From the NCBI RefSeq assembly GCF_031119625.1, contig NZ_JAVHZV010000001.1:62001-126000 (forward strand): 64,000 nt of DNA. The letters run 5' to 3'. The DNA is from Pseudomonas sp. G34. Lineage in GTDB: Bacteria > Pseudomonadota > Gammaproteobacteria > Pseudomonadales > Pseudomonadaceae. Below are positions 46,398 to 56,046 of the stretch, piece after piece (the stretch's first letter is position 1; the number at the start of each line of letters is the position of its first letter). A model generated the notes under the pieces. The model did no database searches. It had not been told where the DNA came from and saw only the letters and a program-made list of their open reading frames with translations. The translations under genes were made by a program, and so were the position numbers.

Positions 46398-47825
46398 ATG
46401 ATTCCCCTGATTTTGTCCGGCGGTAGCGGCTCACGGCTCTGGCCGCTGTCTCGCAAGCTCTACCCCAAGCAGTTCCTGGCCCTGACCGGCAGCGCAACCA
46501 TGTTCCAGCAAACCCTTCAGCGCCTTGCCCATGAAGGTATCGGCAAGCCGATGATCGTTTGCAACGAAACCCATCGCTTCATCGTCAGCGAGCAACTGGC
46601 GGCCATCGATTGCAGTGCGCAGACGATCCTGCTCGAGCCGTTTGGCCGCAACACGGCGCCCGCCGTGGCGATCGCGGCCATGCATCTGCTCGCCGAGGGT
46701 CGCGATGAACTGTTGCTGGTGCTGCCGGCCGATCATGTCATCGAGGATCTGGGCACCTTCCATCACGCCCTGGGCGTAGCCCGTGAGGCCGCCGAACGGG
46801 GTGAGCTGGTGCTCTTCGGGGTACCCGCCGAACGCCCGGAAACCGGTTTCGGTTACATCAAGGCCGGCGCTGGCAGCAAACAGCTTCCTGCAGGCGTGCT
46901 GGATGTCGAGCGCTTCGTTGAAAAGCCTGACCTGGCCACGGCGAACGAATTCGTCGCCAGCGGTGATTACTTCTGGAACAGCGGCATGTTCCTGTTCCGT
47001 TGCAGCCGCTACCTGGAAGAGCTGAAACGTCACGACCCGGATATCTACGACACCTGCCAGCTGGCCCTCAGCCAGAGTGAAGTCGACCTGCAGTTCATCC
47101 GTATCGATCCCAAGGCATTCGCGTGCTGCCCGGACAACTCCATCGACTACGCGGTGATGGAAAAAGCCCAGCGCACTTGCGTCGTCCCCTTGTCGGCAGG
47201 CTGGAATGACCTGGGCTCCTGGTCGGCGATCTGGGATGTGCAAGCCAAGGACGCCAACGGCAACAGCCATACCGGCGACGTCCTGGTGCACGACAGCCAC
47301 AACTGCCTGGTGCGCAGCGAACACAAGCTGGTCACCCTGGTCGGCCTGGACGACGTGGTGGTGGTGGAAACCAAGGATGCGGTGATGGTCGCCCACAAGG
47401 ATCGCGTGCAGGACGTCAAGCACCTGGTCAACACCTTGTCGGCCCAGGGCAGGCCCGAAGCGGAGAACCACTGCGAGGTCTATCGGCCCTGGGGCAGCTA
47501 CGACTCCATCGACAACGGCCACCGTTTCCAGGTCAAGCGCATCATGGTCAAGCCGGGCGCGAGCCTGTCGCTGCAAAAGCATCACCACCGCGCCGAGCAC
47601 TGGATCGTGGTCACCGGCACCGCGAAAGTCACCTGTGACGACAAGACCTTCCTGCTCTCGGAAAACCAGTCCACCTATATCCCCATCGCCTCGGTACACC
47701 GCCTCGCCAACCCCGGGAAGATTCCTCTGGAGGTCATCGAGGTGCAGTCGGGCAGCTATCTGGGCGAGGACGACATCGAGCGTTTCGACGACGTGTACGG
47801 GCGCACGGACACCACGCTCAGTTGA
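46398..47825 (+). CDS. algA: Bifunctional mannose-6-phosphate isomerase / GDP-mannose pyrophosphorylase AlgA
   Basis: A 475-residue type II bifunctional enzyme that makes mannose 6-phosphate from fructose 6-phosphate and GDP-mannose from mannose 1-phosphate. The pyrophosphorylase signature is GGSGSRLWPLSRKLYPKQFL (residues 8-27), with RFVEKPD about residue 173. The C-terminal isomerase cupin has QKHHHRAEHWIVVTGTA and STYIPIASVHRLANPG. ATG 46398 is preferred because GAGGAA lies 9 bases upstream and it matches family start MIPxILSGG; an ATG nine bases earlier is too close. In most pseudomonads algA is the last gene of the alginate operon; here it is second. Confidence 0.94.
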   Translation: MIPLILSGGSGSRLWPLSRKLYPKQFLALTGSATMFQQTLQRLAHEGIGKPMIVCNETHRFIVSEQLAAIDCSAQTILLEPFGRNTAPAVAIAAMHLLAEGRDELLLVLPADHVIEDLGTFHHALGVAREAAERGELVLFGVPAERPETGFGYIKAGAGSKQLPAGVLDVERFVEKPDLATANEFVASGDYFWNSGMFLFRCSRYLEELKRHDPDIYDTCQLALSQSEVDLQFIRIDPKAFACCPDNSIDYAVMEKAQRTCVVPLSAGWNDLGSWSAIWDVQAKDANGNSHTGDVLVHDSHNCLVRSEHKLVTLVGLDDVVVVETKDAVMVAHKDRVQDVKHLVNTLSAQGRPEAENHCEVYRPWGSYDSIDNGHRFQVKRIMVKPGASLSLQKHHHRAEHWIVVTGTAKVTCDDKTFLLSENQSTYIPIASVHRLANPGKIPLEVIEVQSGSYLGEDDIERFDDVYGRTDTTLS

Positions 47826-47900
47826 TAACACCCACATCCAAACCATCGGCTGAACGCCGCATGGCGGTAGAGAGCGGTTTCAATAAAGGGAATACACAAC

Positions 47901-49433
47901 ATGCGCAGGTATCTTTCCAGTGCTGTGGATTGGATCGGGACATCGGCGATTTTCGGCAAGCTCTGTGGCTGGGCGTGCCTGTTCGCCCTCATAGCCCTGG
48001 CTTCCGAGCTGGTCGCGCCGGAGTACCTCGACCCGGCGCACCAGAAGTTCATCTTCATCATCGGCGCGCTTGGCATGTGGCGCTACGGCAACGCGATCAC
48101 CCATTACCTGCGGGGCATGTACTTCCTGCACTGGCGCTTTCCCAGAATGCGCAAGGCCGTGGAGCGGATGGGGCCGGCGGCGCTGCCCGATCACATGTTC
48201 ATGATCGTGACGAGCTTCCGCATTCCGACCCACACCACCTTCAAGGTGTATCAGTCGGTTCTCCAGGAAGTGCAACGCCTGCCCGTGCCCTGCACGATCA
48301 TCGCGTCGATCGTCGAGAAGGGTGACGAGAACTTCATCAAGGACATCATGCGCCAGGAAATCCACGGCCGTGATGACATCAAGCTGATCATCGTCCGTGC
48401 CCGCGGTACCGGCAAACGCGACGGCCTGGCCCATGCGTTCCGCTCGCTGTCGCGGCAGATGCCCCTGGAAAACGCCGTGGTCGGCGTGGTCGATGGCGAC
48501 ACCATGATGTTGCCCGGCTGCGTCGAGCGGGCGGTGAGCCTGTTCGCCTACCTGCCGAGCGTCGGCGGCATCACCACCAACGAGTTCTGCGAGGTGGAAG
48601 GCAGCACGCTGATGAAGCAGTGGCACACCATGCGTTTCGTGCAGCGCCATATCAACATGTGCTCGATGGCGCTGTCCCGGCGTGTGCTGACCCTGACCGG
48701 GCGCCTGTCGTTCTTCCGCGCCAGCGTGATGACCAACCCGGAGTTCATCAAGGACGTCGAAGCCGACTTCCTCGATCACTGGCGCCTGGGGCGCTTCCAG
48801 TTCCTGACCGGCGATGACAAGTCGTCCTGGTTCAGCCTGATGCGCGCCGGCTGGGACACCTTCTACGTACCCGACAGCCACACCCTCACGGTCGAGCATC
48901 CACCAGACAACAGCTTCCTGCGCGCGACCCGCCAGCTGATGTATCGCTGGTATGGCAACTCGCTGCGCCAGAACTTCCGCGCCACCACGCTGCTGGGCCT
49001 GGATCGGCTCGGGCTGTTCACCATGTACGTGCTGTACGACCAGCGCGTGTCCATGTGGACCTGCCTGATGGGCCTGTCCGCCTCGGTGGTCGCCGGCCTG
49101 CTGTTCGGCATCCAGTACCTGCTGCTCTATCTGTTCTGGGTACTGCTGTCGCGCACGCTGGTGACGCTGCTGTTCACCTTCGCCAAGCACCCGGTGTCGC
49201 CGATTTATCCGTTCGTTCTTTATTACAACCAGATCATGGGCTCGATCATGAAGGTTTACACCATGTTCCACATGGACCTGCAGAGCTGGACCCGCCAGAA
49301 AACCACCCTCAGCAACGGCAGCGTCAACTTTGATGCAGCCCTCAACCGCTGGACCTCGAAAGCGATGCTGCTGTCTTCGCTCGCCATCTTCTTCGGGGCC
49401 ATTTCGGTTCTGCTCGATTTCACGCAACCTTAA
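47901..49433 (+). CDS. alg8: Mannuronan synthase Alg8
   Basis: A 510-residue family 2 glycosyltransferase that polymerises GDP-mannuronate in the inner membrane. Two N-terminal helices (about residues 20-60), a cytoplasmic GT-A domain with VVGVVDGDTMMLPG, and EADFLDHW, YRWYGNSLRQN (QxxRW-type product-binding stretch) and four C-terminal helices match Alg8. Slightly longer than the P. aeruginosa protein (~494). AAGGGAA precedes the ATG after a 75-base gap from algA. Works with Alg44, 13 bases downstream. Confidence 0.94.
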   Translation: MRRYLSSAVDWIGTSAIFGKLCGWACLFALIALASELVAPEYLDPAHQKFIFIIGALGMWRYGNAITHYLRGMYFLHWRFPRMRKAVERMGPAALPDHMFMIVTSFRIPTHTTFKVYQSVLQEVQRLPVPCTIIASIVEKGDENFIKDIMRQEIHGRDDIKLIIVRARGTGKRDGLAHAFRSLSRQMPLENAVVGVVDGDTMMLPGCVERAVSLFAYLPSVGGITTNEFCEVEGSTLMKQWHTMRFVQRHINMCSMALSRRVLTLTGRLSFFRASVMTNPEFIKDVEADFLDHWRLGRFQFLTGDDKSSWFSLMRAGWDTFYVPDSHTLTVEHPPDNSFLRATRQLMYRWYGNSLRQNFRATTLLGLDRLGLFTMYVLYDQRVSMWTCLMGLSASVVAGLLFGIQYLLLYLFWVLLSRTLVTLLFTFAKHPVSPIYPFVLYYNQIMGSIMKVYTMFHMDLQSWTRQKTTLSNGSVNFDAALNRWTSKAMLLSSLAIFFGAISVLLDFTQP

Positions 49434-49446
49434 GTAGGCGACTGCC

Positions 49447-50589
49447 ATGAACTCCTCAGTCTCACCCGCCAATGTCGTACACGAAGCCATCGATGAGCGT
49501 CAGTACGTGCGCACCAAGATCCCGGCCAGAGTGCTGCTCGATGGCAATGGCCTCAAACAGCTGGAATGTGAAATCCAGGATATCTCTCTGGGCGGTCTGG
49601 GGCTCATCTATGACCAGCCACTGACCCTGGGCAGCCTGTTCAATGCCTCGATCAAGCTCAAGCTGAACAAGATCGACCTGAACATCGATGCCAAGGTGAA
49701 GATCGTGTCGCAACGCGGCCATGAAGTGGGCGCCGAGTTCATCGAGCTCGATCGCCAGAAGCGCGACATCCTGCGCTACATCATCAGCGCCTACATGTCC
49801 GGCGAAATTGCCGACATCAACGGCCTGTTCAACGTGATGCAGCGCGAGAACTACATCAAGGAGCGCAAGCAGAAGCACAGCAGCTCGCGCAGCGCCGGCG
49901 ATCGCTTCAAGGCGGTGCTCGGCACCCTGCTGTTCCTGGCCCTCGGCCTGGCGGCAGTGGGGCTGATCGCCTACAAGAGCTACCTGCTGTTCTTCCGCGT
50001 GCAAGCGGCCCAGGCCATCGTCAGCGCCAATGCCTACGTGGTGGCCATGCCCGACAACGGCTACGTGAAATACCTGCTGGCGCCCGACCAGGCCCAGGTC
50101 AAGGTTGGCGAGCCGGTGGCCAGCGTCTCCAGCCAACTGGCGGCGACCTTCACCACACCATCCGACATCCAGGCCCTGGCCAACCTGTCGCAGACCGACC
50201 TGCAATTGCTGATGGGGCGTGCCCTGATCGAAACCGTGATCGCCAGCCCCTGCGATTGCGAGGTGTTCTTCCCAGGCCAGAAGCTCGACGGCTACGCCTA
50301 CAAATATGCGCCGCTGATGCACCTGTTGCCGCGCGACGAGTCGCTGTTCGTCAAGGCGACGATTCCCTTCGACCAACTGGACAAGATGTCGCGCGTCGAC
50401 TCGGTACGCATGCAGGTGCTGGGCATCGAGGAGCCGATCAATGGCAGCGTCGTATCGAGCAGCGTCGATGAGCAGAATCAAACCCTGATACTGACCATCA
50501 AGCCAGACCGCGAGCTGCCTCGCGATGCTTATCAGAAGCCGGTATCCGTGGACCTGTTCCTCGGCCTGCCAATGATCGCGCAGTTCTAA
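49447..50589 (+). CDS. alg44: Alginate biosynthesis c-di-GMP receptor Alg44
   Basis: 380 residues: an N-terminal PilZ domain with R18xxxR22 (ERQYVRTKIPARV) and DISLGGLGL (DxSxxG), both needed for c-di-GMP binding; one transmembrane helix about residues 157-178 (LGTLLFLALGLAAVGLIAYKSYLLFF); and a periplasmic membrane-fusion-like domain. c-di-GMP bound here activates Alg8. Length is close to P. aeruginosa Alg44 (389). Ribosome site weak (GGCGACTGCC). The intact PilZ motif implies polymer output follows c-di-GMP, made perhaps by the 7TM cyclase at 41658-43346. Confidence 0.94.
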   Translation: MNSSVSPANVVHEAIDERQYVRTKIPARVLLDGNGLKQLECEIQDISLGGLGLIYDQPLTLGSLFNASIKLKLNKIDLNIDAKVKIVSQRGHEVGAEFIELDRQKRDILRYIISAYMSGEIADINGLFNVMQRENYIKERKQKHSSSRSAGDRFKAVLGTLLFLALGLAAVGLIAYKSYLLFFRVQAAQAIVSANAYVVAMPDNGYVKYLLAPDQAQVKVGEPVASVSSQLAATFTTPSDIQALANLSQTDLQLLMGRALIETVIASPCDCEVFFPGQKLDGYAYKYAPLMHLLPRDESLFVKATIPFDQLDKMSRVDSVRMQVLGIEEPINGSVVSSSVDEQNQTLILTIKPDRELPRDAYQKPVSVDLFLGLPMIAQF

Positions 50590-50598
50590 GGGTCGGCC

Positions 50599-52059
50599 AT
50601 GAAGCTGCTACCGCCTTACGCCACTCTGCTCGGAACCGCGCTGCTTGGCATCAGCTTCAGCGCAACTGCAGTCGCCGGGCAGAGCCTGGAGCAGATCCGT
50701 TATGCACTGTTCAAGGATCCGGCTGCCCCGGTAGAAGCCGACCTGCGGGTGCTGGCCGAGCGTGATCGCTCGGCTCAGCACCTGCTGGGCAACGTGCTCG
50801 CCAGCGACCCGGCGAAAACCCGCGAAGCCGCACAGGTCTACCAGGCGGCGTTCGATGACGGCCGCGGCGATATTGCCGCCCTCGGCTCCCTTGCCCGCCT
50901 GCTGGATCGCAGCCCCCGCCTGCGTCTCGAGCTTGCCCCCTACATGCGCGACGCCCTGCAGCGTTTTCCCCACGACCGTGACGTGCGCAGCCTCAACACC
51001 AGCCTGGAAGTATTCGTCAGCTACCCGGCGCTGTTCACCGTCGCCCAGGTGCACAGCCTGATCGCGCTGTACGACCGCTCCTGCCTGATGCAGTGCAGCA
51101 GCGACTTCTACCGAGCGGTACTGGCTGAGCGGCAACAACAGCCGGACCAAGCCAAGACCTGGTACGAGCGCGCGATCATGACCGACGTGCGCGCGGTCGA
51201 TCGCTACTACCAGCTGCTCGGTGAGCAACGCGATCCGCTGTTCGCCGCGTTTGCCCGCAGCCGGATCAGTGAGGCCAACCGCATGCCGGTCGAGGTGGTT
51301 CATCGCATCGGCACCCAGCTCGACAGCATCAGCGCCGAACGTTCGGTGGGCCTGCGCTATCCGCTGCCACCCAGCCAGGCAGAGCTCGATCGCCTGCCCG
51401 AGGCGCAACGCAGCGCGCGCCGCGAGCAGATCGACCAGGTGCGCACGCAGATCGAAAACGAAGCCAAGACGCTGCGCGGCGACGCGCTGCTCTGGCTCGA
51501 CAATGCGGTCAATCGTGGCTGGGTGCCGGCCATGGTCGCCAAGGTCAATTTCATGACCTCATCACCGACCGAGAACAGCGCCGAAGAAACGGCGGCGCTT
51601 ATCGACCGAGTCGCGCAAAGCGAGCCGAGCCGGGCCAAGGCACTGCGTGTCTCGCTGTACCTGGTGACCAGTTGGACCACCCTCGATCCCTACAAAGCCC
51701 AGGCGCTGATCGAGGAACTCGCCGCCAGCCGCTACCGCGATGCCGAGCTGCTGCAGGGCGACCTGTACAGCCACGGCGGCCTTGACGAGCCCGACCAGCA
51801 GAAAGCCCTGGCGATCTACCAGCGCATCTCGGCCGGTGGCTCGTCCACGGCCTATTACCGCATGGCATCGGTGTACGCCAGCGCCCGCGCGATCTGCTAC
51901 GACCCGGTCAAGGCCTATGCCTATGCACGCGTGGCCGTCGACTACGGCGACAGCCGCGCCCGCAGCCTGGTGCTCGAACTGCAGCGCACGCTCACCCCGA
52001 GCGAACTCGACAAGGCCCAACTCATGCACGCCACTCTGCTCAAGGATGCGCCGCAATGA
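50599..52059 (+). CDS. algK: AlgK-like periplasmic TPR/Sel1 protein without lipobox
   Basis: 486 residues: a signal peptide (MKLLPPYATLLGTALLGISFSATAVA, cleaved before GQS), then an all-helical TPR/Sel1-repeat protein; the clearest Sel1 repeats are near the C-terminus (GDLYSHGGLDEPDQQKALAIYQRISAGGSSTAYYRMASVYASARAICYDPVKAYAYARVAVDYG). Position between alg44 and algE and this repeat type identify it as the AlgK scaffold that joins AlgE and AlgX. P. aeruginosa AlgK is an outer-membrane lipoprotein; here no cysteine stands at the cleavage site, so it would be soluble in the periplasm unless anchored otherwise. Sequence is otherwise very divergent. Stop overlaps algE start by four bases. Confidence 0.8.
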   Translation: MKLLPPYATLLGTALLGISFSATAVAGQSLEQIRYALFKDPAAPVEADLRVLAERDRSAQHLLGNVLASDPAKTREAAQVYQAAFDDGRGDIAALGSLARLLDRSPRLRLELAPYMRDALQRFPHDRDVRSLNTSLEVFVSYPALFTVAQVHSLIALYDRSCLMQCSSDFYRAVLAERQQQPDQAKTWYERAIMTDVRAVDRYYQLLGEQRDPLFAAFARSRISEANRMPVEVVHRIGTQLDSISAERSVGLRYPLPPSQAELDRLPEAQRSARREQIDQVRTQIENEAKTLRGDALLWLDNAVNRGWVPAMVAKVNFMTSSPTENSAEETAALIDRVAQSEPSRAKALRVSLYLVTSWTTLDPYKAQALIEELAASRYRDAELLQGDLYSHGGLDEPDQQKALAIYQRISAGGSSTAYYRMASVYASARAICYDPVKAYAYARVAVDYGDSRARSLVLELQRTLTPSELDKAQLMHATLLKDAPQ

Positions 52060-53477
52060 CCCCCATCAAGCTGTACGGTTTGAGTGCGCTGACGCTCGCC
52101 CTGCTCCACTCACACGCCTGGGCCGAAGACCAGCCCGCGCCCGTCCAGCCCTTCGCCGAACCAGTGGTGACCTCGGAGTTTTTCCAGAAGCTGACCCTGC
52201 AAACCGGCTACGGCCCGCAGGACTCGACCGTCGGCAACGGCCGCAAGGTCTTCCAGAGCTACCGCTACGAGCCCTCGTTCACCTGGTATTCCCCCGAAAA
52301 ACGCTGGGCCAAGTGGCAGGTGTTCGGGCGTGCCTGGGTCAACTACAACACCAGCCAGACCTCTACCGGGTTGCAGGAAGACAACAGCAGCAACCGTGAA
52401 GCGCGCGAACGCCCCGAGTATTTCTACTCCGAGCTGCGCGAGTTCTACGTGCGCCGCAACCTGCTTGGCGATGACCCGCGCTACTCGCTGACCGTGGGCC
52501 GGCAGAGCTACTCCGATCGTTACGGCATCTGGTGGGACGACACCTTCGAATCGGTGCGCTTCAACTATCAGGACGCCAACAGCAGCGGCTTCCTCGCCGC
52601 CGGCAAGAAGTTCTATTACTACAACACCGATATCAACACCCTCGACGAGACCGACGAGGACATCGTCTACGCCATGGGCGAGTACGCCTGGCGTTGGACC
52701 CAGGGGCATACCGCAGGCGTACGCATGCTGTATGAAAACGACTACTCCGATAGCAACGTCAATGATCGCCAGGACTTCACAGGCCTGCGCGCCGGCCTGT
52801 TCTTCGAGGGGCAAAACCTCGACCTGGCGCCGCTCAGCGATTATCACCTGGAGCTCGCGACCCTGCGCGGCAACATCGACAGCACCGATGGCAATGGCCT
52901 GCAGAGCAGCGACGGCACACGCGGCTGGGCGCTGCTCGGCGAGGTGGGTAAACGCTTTCAGGATCTGCCCTGGACGCCGCGCTTCGCGCTGCGTGGCGGC
53001 ATCACCGACAAACCGGACGACGGCAACGATGGCTTCTACCTCAACCGCATCCAGTCTGACCGCGTCGTCGACCCGGAACGCTACAGCTCGCGCCTGATCA
53101 GCTCGTTCATCAACGTCAACGTGCGCAACCTGCAGTACTACGGCTTCGCGCTGGAAACCCAACCGACACCGCGCACCTCACTGGATTTCAAGGTCAGCGA
53201 CCTGTACCTGCGCAACGAGAATGGCGAGCTGCCCATTCGCATCGACAGCGACCAGCGCCGCGCCCGCAACCAGCAGATCGCCCTGGGCAACAACAACGGA
53301 CGCTCCATCGGCCAGGTGGTGGATGTGAACTACTACTGGCGGATGTTCCCGATCGCCTACCAAGGCAAACACCTGAACCTCAACACCCTGGTCAGCGCCA
53401 GCTACCTGCGCGCGGGTGATGCGGTGCAAAGCGGCGACGACTACCAGCTGACGCTGGGCGTCGTGATTCGCTACTGA
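52056..53477 (+). CDS. algE: Alginate export porin AlgE
   Basis: A 473-residue outer-membrane beta-barrel with signal peptide (MTPIKLYGLSALTLALLHSHAWA) and many alternating amphipathic strands rich in Tyr/Phe/Arg, ending in LTLGVVIRY with a C-terminal aromatic for BAM insertion. AlgE (~490 aa in P. aeruginosa) is the electropositive export channel; the barrel here is Arg-rich (YVRRNLLGDDPRYSLTVGRQSYSDRYGIWWDDTFESVRF). Translation is coupled to algK by an ATGA overlap. In the canonical operon algG-X-L follow algE; here algI does. Confidence 0.9.
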   Translation: MTPIKLYGLSALTLALLHSHAWAEDQPAPVQPFAEPVVTSEFFQKLTLQTGYGPQDSTVGNGRKVFQSYRYEPSFTWYSPEKRWAKWQVFGRAWVNYNTSQTSTGLQEDNSSNREARERPEYFYSELREFYVRRNLLGDDPRYSLTVGRQSYSDRYGIWWDDTFESVRFNYQDANSSGFLAAGKKFYYYNTDINTLDETDEDIVYAMGEYAWRWTQGHTAGVRMLYENDYSDSNVNDRQDFTGLRAGLFFEGQNLDLAPLSDYHLELATLRGNIDSTDGNGLQSSDGTRGWALLGEVGKRFQDLPWTPRFALRGGITDKPDDGNDGFYLNRIQSDRVVDPERYSSRLISSFINVNVRNLQYYGFALETQPTPRTSLDFKVSDLYLRNENGELPIRIDSDQRRARNQQIALGNNNGRSIGQVVDVNYYWRMFPIAYQGKHLNLNTLVSASYLRAGDAVQSGDDYQLTLGVVIRY

Positions 53478-53490
53478 GAGTGCATGGACC

Positions 53491-54918
53491 ATGGTTTTCT
53501 CATCAAACACCTTCCTGTTCCTGTTCCTGCCCATCTTCCTGATCTGCTACTACCTGGCGCGCCCTGGCTGGCGCTCAGGCGTGATCGTGCTGGGCAGCTA
53601 CCTGTTCTATGCCTGGTGGCGTCCGGACTTCCTGCTGCTGTTCTTCGCCATCACCTACTGGAACTACTGGTTCGGGCTGCGCATCAAGAGCCAGCTCGAC
53701 CAGGGCAACAAGCAGCGTGCCTTCCGGCTGCTGTGGCTGGGCATCATCGGCAACCTGTCGACGCTGGGGTACTTCAAGTACGCCAACTTCGGTATCGATG
53801 TGATCACCGCGGCGTTGCAACCGCTGGGCATCAATACCTTCACCCTGGAGCACATCATCCTGCCCCTGGGGATCTCGTTCTACGTGTTCCACGCGCTCAG
53901 CTACATCGTCGACATCTACCGCAAGGACGCCGAGCCCACCAACAACCTGGTCGACTTCGCCGCCTTCGTGGCGCTGTTTCCGCACCTGGTAGCCGGCCCC
54001 ATCCTGCGCTACAGCCTGCTGGCACCACAGTTGCGGCAGCGCACCCACTCCATGGAGCTGTTTTCCCTGGGGGTCAGCCGTTTCATGCTGGGCTTCATCA
54101 TGAAAGTGCTGATCGCCGACTCCCTGGCGCCGATGAACAGCCTGTTCATCCGCGAGCCGGAGCTGCAATTCACCGATGCCTGGTTCGGCCTGTTCATCTC
54201 CACGCTGCAGCTGTATTTCGATTTCGCCGGGTACAGCAACATGGCCATCGGCCTGGCGCTGATGATGGGCTTCAGGTTCGCCGAAAACTTCAACCAGCCC
54301 TGGGTATCGCAAAGCGTCACCGAATTCTGGCAACGCTGGCACATAACCCTCGCGCACTTCCTGCGCGACTACGTTTACATGCCACTGGTGCGCAAACGCA
54401 TCGCCGGGCCGATGGTCGCGCTGGTCTACACCATGCTGCTGTCGGGGGTCTGGCATGGCGCGAGTATCGCCTTCGTGTGCTGGGGCCTGTTCTTCGGCGT
54501 CGCCATGGTGGTCGAGCGCAAACTGGGCATCGCCACCAAGCTCAACACGCCCTACAACTTCCTGCGCAATATGCGCACCTTCGTGTTGATCGGCGTGAGC
54601 ATGCCGCTGTTCTTCACCAGCAACATGGCCCACAGCCTGGATATCTATGCCGGTATGTTCGGCTTCAACGGGTTCGGCTCGCTGGATCTCTACACCCTGG
54701 GTGCATCGCGGATGGCCATCGCCTTCGTGGCGCTCGCCGTCATCTGGCTGGTGCTGGCCGGCATCAACAACGTGCGTTTTTATGCGGGCAACAAGACCGG
54801 CTACTTCATGCGCCATGTCGGCGGCATGCAGAGCCTGTTGCTGTGGTGCGGATTCCTGCTCTCGCTGAGCAGCCTGACCGCGAACTCCTTCTCACCGTTT
54901 CTCTACTTTCAGTTCTAG
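53491..54918 (+). CDS. algI: Alginate O-acetyltransferase AlgI (MBOAT)
   Basis: A 475-residue membrane-bound O-acyltransferase with about eleven hydrophobic segments, beginning MVFSSNTFLFLFLPIFLICYYL. His322 in SGVWHGASIAFVCWG is the conserved MBOAT catalytic histidine, with the same residue number as in P. aeruginosa AlgI. It passes acetyl groups across the inner membrane for mannuronate O-acetylation. About 45 residues shorter at the C-terminus than the 520-aa P. aeruginosa protein. AGGAG precedes algJ 10 bases after its stop. Confidence 0.94.
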   Translation: MVFSSNTFLFLFLPIFLICYYLARPGWRSGVIVLGSYLFYAWWRPDFLLLFFAITYWNYWFGLRIKSQLDQGNKQRAFRLLWLGIIGNLSTLGYFKYANFGIDVITAALQPLGINTFTLEHIILPLGISFYVFHALSYIVDIYRKDAEPTNNLVDFAAFVALFPHLVAGPILRYSLLAPQLRQRTHSMELFSLGVSRFMLGFIMKVLIADSLAPMNSLFIREPELQFTDAWFGLFISTLQLYFDFAGYSNMAIGLALMMGFRFAENFNQPWVSQSVTEFWQRWHITLAHFLRDYVYMPLVRKRIAGPMVALVYTMLLSGVWHGASIAFVCWGLFFGVAMVVERKLGIATKLNTPYNFLRNMRTFVLIGVSMPLFFTSNMAHSLDIYAGMFGFNGFGSLDLYTLGASRMAIAFVALAVIWLVLAGINNVRFYAGNKTGYFMRHVGGMQSLLLWCGFLLSLSSLTANSFSPFLYFQF

Positions 54919-54927
54919 GAGAACGTC

Positions 54928-56031
54928 ATGTTTCCGGTGATGAGTTCGGCCCACAAACTCAACGGCTACCTGTTTTGCCTGATGCTTGCCGGCATGCTGC
55001 TTTACTCGCTGCCGGCGGTGGTCAACTTCAGCAAGTCACAGACCGATGCGTTTTCGCTGTTCATGGACGGCAAGCTGCTGCGCAAGTTCGAACAGCACTA
55101 CGACAAGGACATTTTCCTGCGCGACCCTTCGGTCAGGCTGTGGGCCGATATCCAGTACCAGGTATTTGGCGAAGGCCGACCCGGCGTGGTGCTGGGCAAG
55201 GATGGCTGGCTCTACACCAATCAGGAATACCTGATCCCCAACGACCTGACTGCCAACCTGAACAATCAACTCGAGAGGATCGCCAAGGTTCACCAGCTGC
55301 TGCAGGAGCACGGCAAACAGCTGGTGTTGCTGCCGGTTCCGATGAAGCTGGATATCTACGCGGAGCATGCCAGCTCGCCTGTCGATCCACGGGCATTGGA
55401 GCTGTACGCACGCTTCGTCAGAGAGCTCGGGCAACGCCAGATCGATACGGCGGCGGTGCAGCAGGCCTTCAGGCGCCAGCGTGATGATGCCGAGCTGTTC
55501 GTCAGGACGGACACCCACTGGAGCCCGGCAGGCGCGCGGCTGGCAGCCCAGGAATTGGTCAGGCAGTACCCGCAGCTGCGCGGTGAACAGCCCTACGTCA
55601 GCAGGCCGGTTGGCGAGAAGGTGGTCAAGGGCGACCTGCTCAACTACGTCCAGTTCGATCCGAACCTGGCGCCTCAGCTGTTCAAGCCCGTCACCATTGC
55701 GCTCTACGAAACCACCAACGACGCGCAGAACGTCGATGAAGACAGCCTGTTCGGTGAACAGCAGCAATCGCTCGCGCTGGTGGGCTCCAGCTACAGCAAG
55801 ATCGATGACTGGAACTTCGTCGGCTTTCTCAAGGAGGCGCTGCAAAACGACCTGGTGAGCATGGCCGTCGAGGCACGCGGGCCGTTCCAGGCGATGGACG
55901 AATTCACCCGCAGCGAACTGCTGAGCAACCCACACATCCAGACCGTGATCTGGGAATTCCCATTGCGCACCGTTCTCGCCCAGCGCGACGGTAGCAAAAG
56001 CTGGCAAACCGCCCAGCACCAACCCTTCTAA
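54928..56031 (+). CDS. algJ: Alginate O-acetyltransferase AlgJ (SGNH-like)
   Basis: A 367-residue periplasmic protein with an N-terminal signal anchor (YLFCLMLAGMLLYSLPAVV). The SGNH-type triad is visible: Asp195-Thr-His197 in RTDTHWSPAGARL and Ser288 in VGSSYSK. AlgJ handles acetyl groups delivered by AlgI before AlgX places them on the polymer. Length is near the 391 aa of P. aeruginosa. Paralogous to AlgX in this cluster. TAGGAG ribosome site. Confidence 0.92.
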   Translation: MFPVMSSAHKLNGYLFCLMLAGMLLYSLPAVVNFSKSQTDAFSLFMDGKLLRKFEQHYDKDIFLRDPSVRLWADIQYQVFGEGRPGVVLGKDGWLYTNQEYLIPNDLTANLNNQLERIAKVHQLLQEHGKQLVLLPVPMKLDIYAEHASSPVDPRALELYARFVRELGQRQIDTAAVQQAFRRQRDDAELFVRTDTHWSPAGARLAAQELVRQYPQLRGEQPYVSRPVGEKVVKGDLLNYVQFDPNLAPQLFKPVTIALYETTNDAQNVDEDSLFGEQQQSLALVGSSYSKIDDWNFVGFLKEALQNDLVSMAVEARGPFQAMDEFTRSELLSNPHIQTVIWEFPLRTVLAQRDGSKSWQTAQHQPF

Positions 56032-56046
56032 CGTCGAGGACATACC

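Noticed and set aside
53484..55484. 666-codon plus-strand open frame overlapping algI and algJ
   Set aside because: Out-of-frame shadow rich in Arg/His/Pro; algI and algJ with their catalytic residues explain the region.
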